In this document: piece after piece, positions 19,601 to 26,730 of the stretch
Layout: every line of letters starts with the position of its first letter
Position numbering within the stretch: the stretch's first letter is position 1
DNA from: a virus
IMG/VR virus record: IMGVR_UViG_3300033153_005694
Coordinates: 19,028 to 83,027 of that record
Reading direction: 5' to 3' (one strand)
DNA: 64,000 nucleotides
The notes under the pieces: generated by a model
Databases searched by the model: none
Seen by the model: only the letters and a program-made list of their open reading frames with translations
Told to the model about the DNA's origin: nothing
Program-made: the position numbers and the translations under genes

Positions 19601-20342
19601 TGGAGTGCAAGATTACACAAAGATGGGAGATACACATGCGAATAACAAGGTACATGTAGCCGGGTTTGGAGGATATGCAACGAATATTGACGTACGACGA
19701 AAAGAAGTGAATAGTGCGGTTAAGGATTTCATCAGCAATATTGGTGCAGTAGGTGTAACAGCTATACATAACAAAGATGGTAGAGCAATGAATGAAGGAC
19801 ATATCAAAGATGTGTTGAATATCTTCGATGCACTGATGATGGGTACAGATGTAGAAGTGAATGGGGAGCAATCTGTAGCGATGAATAAATCGATGGTAGA
19901 TGTGAGTAGACAGCACGATATATTCGGAAAAGCTGTAGAAAAGTTAGTAGGAAATCTAGATAAAGTTAGCTTCGAAGAGATGAGTGAAGCTGATGTAGAG
20001 TCGCTACAAGATGACTTAAAAAGAGCATACGGGATTACAGGTGATGAAGATCTAGATAACATGACAGCGAAAGTGATGGAGATTATCGAGAAGGTAAGAG
20101 AAGATAGAAAGACACTAGGTAAAACTAGATTAAAAGTAAATCACTACTACGTGAGTGACAAAATGGGTCAGTATAAAGAAGAGCAAGCTGGAGAAACTAC
20201 GGGTATAGTAGAAGAACTAGGTGTACTAGAAGATAAGATGAATGAGATGTTTACAGCAGAAGTAAAAGTAGATGAAGCTGCTGTTAAGCCGGAAGATGGT
20301 ATAATAGCGAATATAGCAAATAATATCGAGGAATGTGTATGA
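13602..20342 (+). CDS. virion RNA polymerase (N4 gp50-like), injected single-subunit polymerase
   Basis: This 2246-residue protein carries the T7/N4-type polymerase motifs in order and with correct spacing: TxxGR as TISGR at 1586-1590, motif A with Asp1740 in EMDGITNG, motif B with Arg1818, Lys1822 and Tyr1830 (R-x3-K-x7-YG), and motif C His2056-x2-Asp2059-Gly. In N4 this enzyme is packaged, injected and transcribes early genes from hairpin promoters on single-stranded DNA. The first 1100 residues are a helical virion domain with a Lys/Glu/Val-rich repeat region (about 960-1025). N4 vRNAP is about 3500 residues. Here the chain stops about 190 residues past motif C, and the missing length is in the overlapping next gene. 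Confidence 0.93.
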   Translation: MPIEIEYSSLLKGEVPATSKIESLQKRKYDKLERLAPEAANIQTAEQLQQSLSDIADQQIYTRPDGSKYQIDYMIDPVTGLSQGQQEVDYTKISRYGTPDTRNLYIDTSPEGAYKLGLARSDKGFMGRYTPGEDYGWAPGPKGVTPENGALMDIELPHDVATQFEYDVHTNVGQIRSRAAGPSIAEITAARPEFGSGVSEYTKPTAPMWNIGYVAPEGQLPEDTYMPKKLREVEKKKTFKDYLTEEEARSGERAAGGEELVSGLTKSLGTAFTKELAVDTADWIGDATGFWDIGSEDEKTKMVNEWFNYDPRNLEEAHKKVSVLNNKIWDEAKKGNIAWKELGEAIVTAVKEPELLGSSLGTIAAWVVPGAWLTKGKKFADAAGMAGKASHALKAQSGQITAAIGNVNDQYEEFVKNNNDVELQGIEKAEWFATRFGVQMLNQNLDAITATSIIKSPAMFNAAKQSIAGLTEKQFGKFLAGVGKVVGTTVVNMPKEAVQEYTQRMMELTNERFGAEKFKDLDTFGKFLLDEGVMKEGTLDALMGAAGAVQFQAIGAVPQALRGAKEVVADAVGGEVDPDVQRMPTGVAGRRRVFNSDEAMDYVENEKSRDVFTKSITDYTVDLYFLPEEQASSQYAGIKDVKERNKRILDDTVEKIAKVNGLETNAEKEYIYQQVADKLKKEFVKASEKGDGKVEEKDEFYSGLLTASDDNKYVRREVDDAYREELLSNMVEFKKELDRRGVEVKDIELNPEEQKKVLKVLDRMKRLGSEELEDEARIIAEALKLAEAQDKKTVADVRREIEVTGFLKGGKNYKGLKDHTVDIEGDIVSGKDSVANVEMLQKFAESRGANEVQLFYTDAKGNRVQRNPVTIHRFIQDRQEDTQKIADTVNKLLAVENISPKIKEQLETVQKTVNDNLQEVEKLSKIDDKELVETLIEMPQNIASKGLVKIPKAKVKAEEVVAEEMPVDEYADIDVTETVIELPVEEIVVEKPKVKPVKVAKEKIEEVKVEPKKEVKIEEKKVEPKVKRELDIPTVYEAIVKTKSAYKDEIEAQIREQLDGTDKKLPVWELYRSEGIPGSTPKKIEQLINEIVASEPRYIEEVDAYIEGKEEYYKAAKDDGTDTIRANIKALEYYETRLDGEIQKKVTKVKQKEQQKLKTKVKEKVAAGVDSLRVRIMDKLNKVKELFRPNTDKQRSVASQLAAGITEARLMEMMPAVIRKAGDKGKDKVRQAVVTLQRFTKEKSSTPLPSQTLAALKNKIKVEKGDNYILDEWFSKLTEKQDKEVEKWFRVAVNVSAVIGMGKMLDARKLSSSELDDYVTGAFGVYEGTDVHSELKKKVKKGEIVPISTYRKELGQRLLKELELKFDIAELTGQDKQDVTMAIGQLVMERMKRVAKAESRYGVEGKQVGISTEAGTVEVADSIDNPKGDKIIRTVLEFKLSSEAERELDVAASVLEYAGTQDHGNIKDVPTEYKYDKKIRNSEITMPREAVKYLNKQNKKSWKFNKDWQELYKTVEERAKKEGRTVNELMYELMLDNEQELIANTPAMEIESVMAKLEADKLDVDRMLMAYDIAGEGEFYLDWDFTISGRYMISNRMLNPQNSKISRFIVDMQGQRSVLEKIDGKYDEDALHMIKVAAAQALGIGVDKTVDEKAIEELGKNWFVIAKDGKVTYADNRNARILKKAAELQEVNAIAAMKLLNQTGVMHTDEKMHVYQMLKALRELDKGSDKTEHNLALEMDGITNGMMLTLLDMGWNEWIQSMLEKGGIYDVDSEYENHGQFKVAGGQDIYEVPVDMLKKKLELGDEETAELIEQAGWRNFLKPLVMVFMYGAGINNIRRKAAEELAMLHVKNAKDVGKIKGLMAEAVGYMNSSRETTKYTSAAKVEFKQYKNGVMRSIPDGKVKDVYLSPYQMYILSTYLDEAVIGNYIENSFETEFKPVVEYRQTLKTVETMNYWVFKQQLEKKLKGKNVAELTAEQLEEVLMEMIDENTFYGANDANNGVQDYTKMGDTHANNKVHVAGFGGYATNIDVRRKEVNSAVKDFISNIGAVGVTAIHNKDGRAMNEGHIKDVLNIFDALMMGTDVEVNGEQSVAMNKSMVDVSRQHDIFGKAVEKLVGNLDKVSFEEMSEADVESLQDDLKRAYGITGDEDLDNMTAKVMEIIEKVREDRKTLGKTRLKVNHYYVSDKMGQYKEEQAGETTGIVEELGVLEDKMNEMFTAEVKVDEAAVKPEDGIIANIANNIEECV

Positions 20343-23300
20343 GTTGTAAATCAGAAAATATAGCAAAGAATGTAGATGAGTATGGAATCGGTGATGTCCA
20401 CGAAGCTGCGAAGTATGTAAATGACAATAGACGCAGAAATGCGTCGATAGCAAGAGCAAGTAAAACGGGGAAGTATGCTGATCCAGAGAAAAGAGTAGAC
20501 TTTAAGATTGATAAAGATAAAGGGCTAGTTGGAAAATGGTTAGGACGAGAAAGCGTAGATGGATACAGCTTTGAAGAAAGTGTGAAGATTGAAAATGTTG
20601 AAAGACTAGATGCTGAGCATGTACGGCTGAATGGCGAGATTACAATAAACCTAGATAAGAATATGACAAATGATGGTATGTATATAACAGAGATATATGG
20701 TAGTGAAGCAGATGTAACAGAAGATGAGGATACGGTAAGTATACGAGACTTCACAGGAACACTTGAAGAAAACCTAGATGAAGTGTTCAACGCAGTGACA
20801 GAAGAAGATGGCGAGATGTTAAGCGATGACCACCATGACCACCTGGTGGGTGTGCTGGAGATGTACCAAGATAAGATGAAAGAAACTGGTAAAGAAGTAA
20901 AACTAGATGGACAACTGCTAGAAGAAATAACACTTACCGGAAAGAATACGAGAGGACACGCAAATCCAGAAGATGGTAAGTTTGCGATAATTAAGGGTAA
21001 TAAGAAGTACGTAACAGCTACAGAAATACTAGCACATGAATTACAGCATGTATTGATAAGTAAGGCGATAGCTAAGAACCCAAAGATTAAAAGAGATATA
21101 CGGCAGTTAAGAGAATTGATGAAGGAAAAACTAGATTACAAGATATTCCTAGACGGTATAGAAAATGTAACACAAGAAGATATCGACTACGCTAAAGAGA
21201 CATATAGGTATGCACTTGATAATACGAGGGCACCAGAAGATGAGTTCCTAGCATTTGCAACAACAAATGAGAAGATGATTAAAGCGCTTAAAGAACAGAA
21301 AGATATAAAAATAAACCTGTTTAAAGAGTTAAGTAAAAAGGAACTAGCAAAAGTAGGTAAGATGCGAAAGTTGCTAGAGCGGATAATCAAAGCGATAAAT
21401 AAAGCATACTCATCGATAAAAGTAGAGGGTAAAGATACACATGAATTGGCTGTAGACTTGATGGCAAAAGCATTAGAAGTGGCTGCAAATGAAGGTAAAC
21501 AACAAGATAAAGGTGTATTTGGCAAGATAAATAACTTACTGGCTAAAGGCGATGCGCAAATAAGAAAGTTTACGGATAGCATAGAGCAAGAAGAGATGAC
21601 ATTGGCTGACCATATTCGAAGAAGAGATAAAAAAGGACTAGATAAAGCCATTGACAGCATGTGGCGAATAAGAGGGTTGAATAAAGCTAGAAGTTTCGTA
21701 TTACAACACAACATATTCAGTAGTTTGACACGGAATAGCAAGAATGAAGATGTAGGGAAGTTCTACGACATGTTTAGACAGAGTAAGAAGTTAGTAGATA
21801 GTACAGTAACGCATTTAAAGAGTGTGACATTCGATACGCTGTTGACTGAGTATAAACTAGATGAAATGGATGTTAGACTACGAAGAGCTACTAAAAGAAT
21901 ACTGATAGATGCAGATACAATGGCAATAGGAACGCTAGATGAGGTTGAGGAGTACTTGAAGGATAACAAGAAACTAGATCAGGATATCATCGCAGAGAGT
22001 GTGGGATTGAAAGATGAGACAGTATTGGCAGCAAAAGAGCTAGGTGCGATGATAGTGGATAATAGCGCGTATACGCACAATGGGTACACAAATGCAAAGC
22101 AAATAGCAAGGTTGCTAGAAGGTAAGGAAGATGAGCAAACAGTACAGAAGATAGATAAATTAGCCAGTATGATGGCACTGTATGTGAGTTCGGATATTGA
22201 TAAGGCACTAACAGTAAAGGCACTAGTTGAGAATAGGACTGGGATTGAGGCTGCTATAAATCTGCATTTGAAGCATGAAGAAAGGTTGCTAGAGAAAGCG
22301 TATGCTGGAATGAAAGAGTACGCTACAAAGGGTGCTAAGCAAGAACATTACAAGGGAAATAAAAAATACTACCTAGTGGATGAAAAAGAGATGAAAGATC
22401 TAGTGAAGGCTGGACTGCAGAATGTAGGAAAGCATAACGAGTTGAGTAGGATACTAGGTGAAGATAGATATATAGTAATCGGTGATAGTATAGATACGAC
22501 ATATACAGAAGGTTTGATGAGTGTTGTACAGCTGAAGAATGAAGGCGAAAGTTTAAGACGGATATTGCTTGAAACTGGAAAGTATACGAATGAAGAAATT
22601 GAAGAAGTGATTGATAGAGAAGCTGGAAGTAAAAGAGTAGGAGTGGGGACATTTCTGGTACCCGAAAGAAGTGGGACCGGTGAGATATACGACTATAGAC
22701 TGCGAATGACACAAGAGCATAAAGAGAAGTATCTAGATCTAGATAATGATCTGGTTCACACAGTAAGCCATACAGTGGCGAACCTGACACATAAAGAAGA
22801 AGCGATGGTGAGTAATAGAACATCGGTTAAGTATTTGAACAGCTTTTACGAGAAACATGGTAAGGATGACGAGTTTACGTTTATCGCAGTAAATAAAGAT
22901 TCGACTGGTAGATTTAAAGAGTATTGGGATTTGATACCCGCGTATTTGAAGAGAGATATTGAAGGAAGTAGTAAAGATAAGACACTGTACATCGAAGAAA
23001 GTATGTTGGTAGACTACTTTGGATATAAAGATGTGAGTATGAAAGATATGCCGTGGGTAAAAGATAGTAGAAAACGGCAAATGCTTGCAGTTAAGTTAGA
23101 AAGAACAGCGCAAGAACTAGTTCAGAGATGGAAAAAAGTTGTGGTAACAATGACTGGAACTACGATAAAAGGAAATATGGGCTCGAATATGTTAGTGACA
23201 ATGCAGCATATAGGAATGGATCCCGTGTTTAAAAGTATGTGGGAAGAATTGAGTCAATATCAAGAAGATGTGAAGAAAAAGACACAATTAGAGGTAAGAA

Positions 23301-24052
23301 GAGATGCTGGTGAAAAGATACCAGAGTATAAGATAAAAAGTTTAGAAGCAAGCATAAAAGCTAGTGCTGTGTATAGCTTGATGGAAGATGGACAATATAC
23401 AGCATTGCTGGAAGATATCGATACAAGCCTGTTCGATGAGAAAGGACCACTAGCTGAAAAGATTGATAAATTGCTTGACAAGATTAAGAAAGAGGATAAG
23501 AGAGCTGGAGTAAAAGAAGTGATGGAAGAGCTGTATTTGACGAATGATTCGAGAGCTCAACAGCAGTTGATAAAATTGACACTATACCCGGATATGTTGA
23601 ATAGAGTGATGATTTACAATGACGCGATGGAGAAGTTAGAGAACAGTAAAAAGGAAGTAATAGAAAAGTTTGGGGGAGATAAGACGAAGTGGGAGAAGCA
23701 TAAAGCAAAAGTAACGAGAGAAACGATGCGATATGTAGATGGGCTATTTGTCAATTACGCATACTTAGATAATAAGTATATAAAGTATGCGAATGATATG
23801 GGATTTGTAGCGTTTACAAAATTCTTCTTCAGAACTATACCTGCGATGCTTAAGATGGCAGCTAAGAAACCATTAACGATGTTCATGACAGAAAGTATGC
23901 AGAAAGTTATAGGAGTGGATCCTGAGACACCTATGGATCAAATGTATAATCCGATAGATACAATGCTAAGGAAGTTGATGATATGGGATGAACCCGTGAA
24001 TATGATGGATACGTTGCTGATGCCAGCAATTACAAGACCGCTAGAAGTTTAG
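20339..24052 (+). CDS. large virion protein with HExxH metallopeptidase motif; C-terminal partner of the virion RNA polymerase
   Basis: The ATG at 20339 forms an ATGA overlap with the polymerase stop, so it is preferred over the in-frame ATG at 20333. The 1237-residue protein has a zinc-peptidase signature, HELQH at residues 233-237 (TATEILAHELQHVLI), and a later PEDEFLAFATT segment (about 300) that could supply the third ligand. This is the arrangement of metallopeptidase domains in polyvalent virion proteins. The remainder is long charged helix. Polymerase plus this protein total about 3480 residues, close to the single N4 vRNAP chain, so it probably stands for the C-terminal packaging/ejection domain as a separate subunit. 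Confidence 0.75.
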   Translation: MSCKSENIAKNVDEYGIGDVHEAAKYVNDNRRRNASIARASKTGKYADPEKRVDFKIDKDKGLVGKWLGRESVDGYSFEESVKIENVERLDAEHVRLNGEITINLDKNMTNDGMYITEIYGSEADVTEDEDTVSIRDFTGTLEENLDEVFNAVTEEDGEMLSDDHHDHLVGVLEMYQDKMKETGKEVKLDGQLLEEITLTGKNTRGHANPEDGKFAIIKGNKKYVTATEILAHELQHVLISKAIAKNPKIKRDIRQLRELMKEKLDYKIFLDGIENVTQEDIDYAKETYRYALDNTRAPEDEFLAFATTNEKMIKALKEQKDIKINLFKELSKKELAKVGKMRKLLERIIKAINKAYSSIKVEGKDTHELAVDLMAKALEVAANEGKQQDKGVFGKINNLLAKGDAQIRKFTDSIEQEEMTLADHIRRRDKKGLDKAIDSMWRIRGLNKARSFVLQHNIFSSLTRNSKNEDVGKFYDMFRQSKKLVDSTVTHLKSVTFDTLLTEYKLDEMDVRLRRATKRILIDADTMAIGTLDEVEEYLKDNKKLDQDIIAESVGLKDETVLAAKELGAMIVDNSAYTHNGYTNAKQIARLLEGKEDEQTVQKIDKLASMMALYVSSDIDKALTVKALVENRTGIEAAINLHLKHEERLLEKAYAGMKEYATKGAKQEHYKGNKKYYLVDEKEMKDLVKAGLQNVGKHNELSRILGEDRYIVIGDSIDTTYTEGLMSVVQLKNEGESLRRILLETGKYTNEEIEEVIDREAGSKRVGVGTFLVPERSGTGEIYDYRLRMTQEHKEKYLDLDNDLVHTVSHTVANLTHKEEAMVSNRTSVKYLNSFYEKHGKDDEFTFIAVNKDSTGRFKEYWDLIPAYLKRDIEGSSKDKTLYIEESMLVDYFGYKDVSMKDMPWVKDSRKRQMLAVKLERTAQELVQRWKKVVVTMTGTTIKGNMGSNMLVTMQHIGMDPVFKSMWEELSQYQEDVKKKTQLEVRRDAGEKIPEYKIKSLEASIKASAVYSLMEDGQYTALLEDIDTSLFDEKGPLAEKIDKLLDKIKKEDKRAGVKEVMEELYLTNDSRAQQQLIKLTLYPDMLNRVMIYNDAMEKLENSKKEVIEKFGGDKTKWEKHKAKVTRETMRYVDGLFVNYAYLDNKYIKYANDMGFVAFTKFFFRTIPAMLKMAAKKPLTMFMTESMQKVIGVDPETPMDQMYNPIDTMLRKLMIWDEPVNMMDTLLMPAITRPLEV

Positions 24053-24060
24053 CCGGTCTT
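24034..24060. terminator. bidirectional hairpin at the convergent gene boundary
   Basis: AAGACCG(CTA) pairs with (TAG)C CGGTCTT around a 6-nt loop with one bulged C, and it spans the stop codon of the last plus-strand gene. It lies just past the end of the leftward operon as well. There is no strong U-run on either side, so its termination strength is uncertain. Confidence 0.5.
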
Positions 24061-24105
24061 CAAAGTGTTCAAAAGCAAGTAAGATGAGAATGAATAGAAA
24101 AAATG

Positions 24106-24276
24106 CTAACCATTCCATGATCTGCCTTTGAATTTGAAAAATTGCTGTATGCCTTTGAAAAGGAATATAACACCAATAGCTAAGAAAACTAGGTAGAAGA
24201 AGTAAGCTCCAATAACTAAGCTAAGCATGATTGCTAGAATGGCTATAGTGTAGAGTAGTGATTTAAGACTTAGCAT
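24106..24276 (-). CDS. small membrane protein (56 aa), holin-like candidate
   Basis: A 56-residue protein with one long or two short hydrophobic helices (residues 7-42, IAILAIMLSLVIGAYFFYLV and FLAIGVIFLF) and a basic C-terminus. It overlaps the upstream membrane gene by 14 nt. Two adjacent tiny membrane proteins at the end of an operon resemble holin/antiholin pairs, but the lysozyme gene is far away (53.1 kb), so the role is a guess. Confidence 0.6.
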   Translation of the reverse strand: MLSLKSLLYTIAILAIMLSLVIGAYFFYLVFLAIGVIFLFKGIQQFFKFKGRSWNG

Positions 24277-24493
24277 GTGAAAACCTTACGGGGTTGATAA
24301 GCAGGTATAAAGAAACTAGAGCTGAACCGATTGTACCAATGATTAGCGTAGCTGTGCTAGCGCTAAAGATTAAAGCTACAAGAACTAAAAGAGAAGCATC
24401 TAAAGCAGCGTCTAATGGGCGGTTGTGCTGAAATTTCCACAATACGACGAGAATATTAAAAGATAGGGCAATACCCATTAGCATGTATATCAC
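24263..24493 (-). CDS. two-helix membrane protein (76 aa)
   Basis: Hydrophobic helices at about residues 4-19 and 30-66 are separated by a polar loop. The last residues are basic (RFSHAKS). It follows the MazG-like gene by 2 nt and overlaps the next membrane gene. Function unknown. Confidence 0.6.
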   Translation of the reverse strand: MIYMLMGIALSFNILVVLWKFQHNRPLDAALDASLLVLVALIFSASTATLIIGTIGSALVSLYLLINPVRFSHAKS

Positions 24494-24495
24494 GA

Positions 24496-24951
24496 TTACT
24501 CCTTTGAAGCTCTTTCATCGAGGATTGCTTGAAGCCTAGGTTCTGGGTTAGGGAAGTTAGCAGGCTTGATAAGCTTGCCATATGAGTCCTTGGGACAACC
24601 TAGTTTAACTTGATTTGCATCCATAACGACGTTAAGGGCAGCAGTGATTTGCTGTGGTGTAAGATCTAGTTTAGTCATAGAACCAATAGCGAAAACTACT
24701 GCATCGCAAGCTTTGTCGAGTCTATCAACATCAGACAGTACTGTCTTTTGTCCATAACACTCATTGATTATTCCTCTACTAATTTCTCTAGCAGATGGAG
24801 CACATCTAAGATTTGAAGCTATATCTTCAAGAAAAAACCCTTCAAGAGCTTCCTCGATTTGAAATGAGGACTCAAGAAAGTCATCGTAACCTGCAGAAAC
24901 TAGGTCTGCTGCATGGTTGAATTGATGGATACGCTTGATCGGGTTAAGCAT
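24496..24951 (-). CDS. MazG / phosphoribosyl-ATP pyrophosphohydrolase-like protein
   Basis: A 151-residue all-helical protein with the phage MazG-like arrangement: an early acidic helix (LEGFFLEDIASN), a central DRLDKACDAVVFAIGSM helix with conserved acidic residues, a DANQVKLG segment, and the tail KDSYGKLIKPANFPNPEPRL. Related phage proteins hydrolyse (d)NTPs or alarmones to monophosphates. It sits with ThyX, NrdD and NrdG in a nucleotide-metabolism block and overlaps the upstream gene by 8 nt. Confidence 0.72.
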   Translation of the reverse strand: MLNPIKRIHQFNHAADLVSAGYDDFLESSFQIEEALEGFFLEDIASNLRCAPSAREISRGIINECYGQKTVLSDVDRLDKACDAVVFAIGSMTKLDLTPQQITAALNVVMDANQVKLGCPKDSYGKLIKPANFPNPEPRLQAILDERASKE

Positions 24952-25204
24952 TGTATTTGCCTAAAATGCTGTCTAAAAGAATAATTGCTTTAGCCTCATC
25001 TAGTGAAGGTATAGATCTGTGTCTAAGGTGTAGTTCTAGTCTACTAGTGATGACTTGTTCGATAAGAGATAAAGTAGATTCTGGTTGTATAGGCTCGTCT
25101 GGTAAGCATACTTCAGTAGGTGTTTCGTCGATATCAAGAGTATTAAGATCTAGTTTCTCAAGCTCTTCAAGAATATCGAAAATTGTGGTTTGTCGTTGTA
25201 TCAT
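24944..25204 (-). CDS. hypothetical protein (86 aa)
   Basis: The start at MIQRQTTIFDILEELEKLD (25204) is chosen because an AAAGGCA site lies just upstream and longer versions would run into thyX. The product is acidic and helical with no recognised motif. It overlaps the MazG-like gene by 8 nt, so it is in the same operon. The 94 nt between it and thyX hold nothing I recognise. Confidence 0.6.
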   Translation of the reverse strand: MIQRQTTIFDILEELEKLDLNTLDIDETPTEVCLPDEPIQPESTLSLIEQVITSRLELHLRHRSIPSLDEAKAIILLDSILGKYNA

Positions 25205-25298
25205 AGGTTGCCTTTGTAGGTTGCGGATTTGGTACGTGTTCAACTGCTTACCGAAGGCAGTGGTGGGGGCGATACTCCACATAACGCGACAAGTACGG

Positions 25299-25623
25299 TT
25301 AAGATAAATGTTCTTCGAAAAGGTATTGGTGATCACTAGGCAATGAGTCGAATATAGCTTGCGCTAAATCGCGAATTTCCCAAAGTGCTGCTTTCGAAGA
25401 ACGGAGGGCTAAGAAGTTTTGGAGTGAACGTGCGTTGATAGTCCACATTAGCTCGGTTTTGTAGGCCTCACATAGGTTATATTTACTAATATCACCAGCT
25501 GTTCCTGATTTTACGTTTTGTCTCATTAGTTCAAGAGAAATAATAGATTGATAATCTGTTAAATCATGGCCTGTAAGTACTAAGTATTTACTCGCTCGTT
25601 CAACAGTTTTTGCTGATATAGGT
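25299..25623 (-). CDS. thyX: thymidylate synthase ThyX, 3' exon
   Basis: The frame from ISAKTVERASKYLV through ELMWTINARSLQNFLALRSS and HQYLFEEHLS is the C-terminal half of a Campylobacterota-type ThyX, the FAD-dependent enzyme that methylates dUMP. It includes the conserved NARSLQNFL region. It has no start codon before a Met at 25526, well inside the conserved part, so alone it would be truncated. Joined to the 5' exon after position 26286 it gives ...EEPF-IPISAKTVERA, matching the FLPL...LERA stretch of Helicobacter-type ThyX in length and pattern. Confidence 0.82.
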
Positions 25624-26285
25624 CCGAACTGTCCCTGTAATTCACGTATTATAATATTTCCTTATATCGTTTCTTTGCATTGTAATAAGCTGTTCGTGAA
25701 TATCCAAATGAGGTATACGCTTCAGCAACTTTAGCTCCTGTAGCTATTAAGGCTACTACGTCTTTATATTGTTTTGCCGATATTGCTATTTTGTCTTTAC
25801 CAGCATTTTCTTGGTTAGTAATAAAAACACAGTTATCTGGTGTGTAGTTTAGGTTAGCTTTTGAACGATCAATAGTTAGGTTGTCAGTATAACCACTAGA
25901 TAGTGCCCAAGTTTTAAAGACTAGATAATCATCCCATTCGTCACAGATAGTGATACCTCTGCCGCCATATAACGGATACTTAGGGTCATTAGGATTATTA
26001 CATCTAGCTCTCATATTAGTCCAAGTTCGGTATAATCTAGTATATCTATCACCATGTATTGTTACTTTCGCTGTTTGGGATTCTCTAGCACATGATGGGC
26101 ATTGCTCTTGAACTTTTCCTTGGTGTTTCATCCGTTCAATAAGCTTACTGCATGTAGGGCATTTAAACTCTGCCCACATATAGCCTCTTTTACCACTATT
26201 TCTAACTTCCAACTCTCGTATTAATTCCATAATACTCCTTTATATTTGTATACTGTTATTTTAACATAATACAGCTTAAAAAGAG
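25624..26285 (-). other. intervening sequence in thyX (predicted intron with HNH ORF)
   Basis: The 662-nt insert is bounded by T at the end of the 5' exon and G at its own last base, the group I rule. Removing it restores a continuous ThyX frame. It contains the HNH ORF, a hairpin at 26247-26273 (TGTTA-TTT-TAACA inside TGTAT/ATACA on the plus strand) and only about 80 nt outside the ORF. That is short for a group I core unless the core overlaps the ORF. Splicing is inferred from the protein reading. Confidence 0.6.
25649..26230 (-). CDS. HNH homing endonuclease inside thyX
   Basis: The 193-residue protein begins with a Cys4 zinc module (CPTCSK and CPSCAR), then the HNH-like region RLYRTWTNMRARCNNPNDPKY, a YGGRGITICDEW segment, TIDRSKANLNYTPDNCVFIT with the Asp-Asn pair, and a C-terminal helix-turn-helix-like segment (VAEAYTSFGYSRTAYYNAKKR). 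It has its own AAGGAG site. It fits mobile-intron endonucleases of phages and shares its central segment with the HNH gene at 32895. Confidence 0.88.
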   Translation of the reverse strand: MELIRELEVRNSGKRGYMWAEFKCPTCSKLIERMKHQGKVQEQCPSCARESQTAKVTIHGDRYTRLYRTWTNMRARCNNPNDPKYPLYGGRGITICDEWDDYLVFKTWALSSGYTDNLTIDRSKANLNYTPDNCVFITNQENAGKDKIAISAKQYKDVVALIATGAKVAEAYTSFGYSRTAYYNAKKRYKEIL

Positions 26286-26602
26286 ATAAAAGGTTCTTCA
26301 TTTTTAAGTTCTTTAGAAGTAGTATATCTAGTAGACTTTACAGAGGGACTTGCCATACGGTGGCGAGCTAGTTCTTGAAGTAAAGCTCGAGATACACCTT
26401 TGATCTCAAAATTGTAGGATAAGTGTTCGAGAGTTGAAGAGTGCTTGAATTTGTTGCCGACTCTGTGGATAAGATCTCGGTCGTTAGGGCCGATATTATC
26501 GTCAGTATTGCAAGTGTCGGATTTGCCTTCAGAGGCCCAACACTTGCGGATGGCTTTAGCTGCGATTGGGAGAGGTGTGTGATGGTGTAAAGTAACTTCC
26601 AT
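26286..26602 (-). CDS. thyX: thymidylate synthase ThyX, 5' exon
   Basis: The frame MEVTLHHHTPLPIAAKAIRKCW, DRDLIHRVGNKFKHSSTLEHLSYNFEIKG and then ARHRMASPSVKSTRYT holds the ThyX signature (RHRxxS, with the His/Glu FAD-binding helix). It is strikingly like the Helicobacter-type enzyme. Read without splicing it ends at 26276, six residues after EEPF. It overlaps a 42-residue upstream gene by a TGATG junction. It supplies dTMP without tetrahydrofolate oxidation, paired here with NrdD. Confidence 0.88.
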
Positions 26603-26730
26603 CAGCCTCTCCTCAAAATGTCTTCGAGTTTGATGATGATTCTCTCGAGGAACTTGTAGTCTTCAGCTGTTTGGCAGTATTGAAGTTCAAGTCTGAGGGT
26701 TTCAAGATAGTGTTTTAAGCATGCTTTCAT
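26602..26730 (-). CDS. hypothetical helical microprotein (42 aa)
   Basis: MKACLKHYLETLRLELQYCQ continues through FLERIIIKLEDILRRG, a single amphipathic charged helix with two Cys. It is joined by ATGA overlap to the PhoH stop and by TGATG to the thyX start, so translational coupling supports it as a real gene. Function unknown. Confidence 0.6.
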   Translation of the reverse strand: MKACLKHYLETLRLELQYCQTAEDYKFLERIIIKLEDILRRG

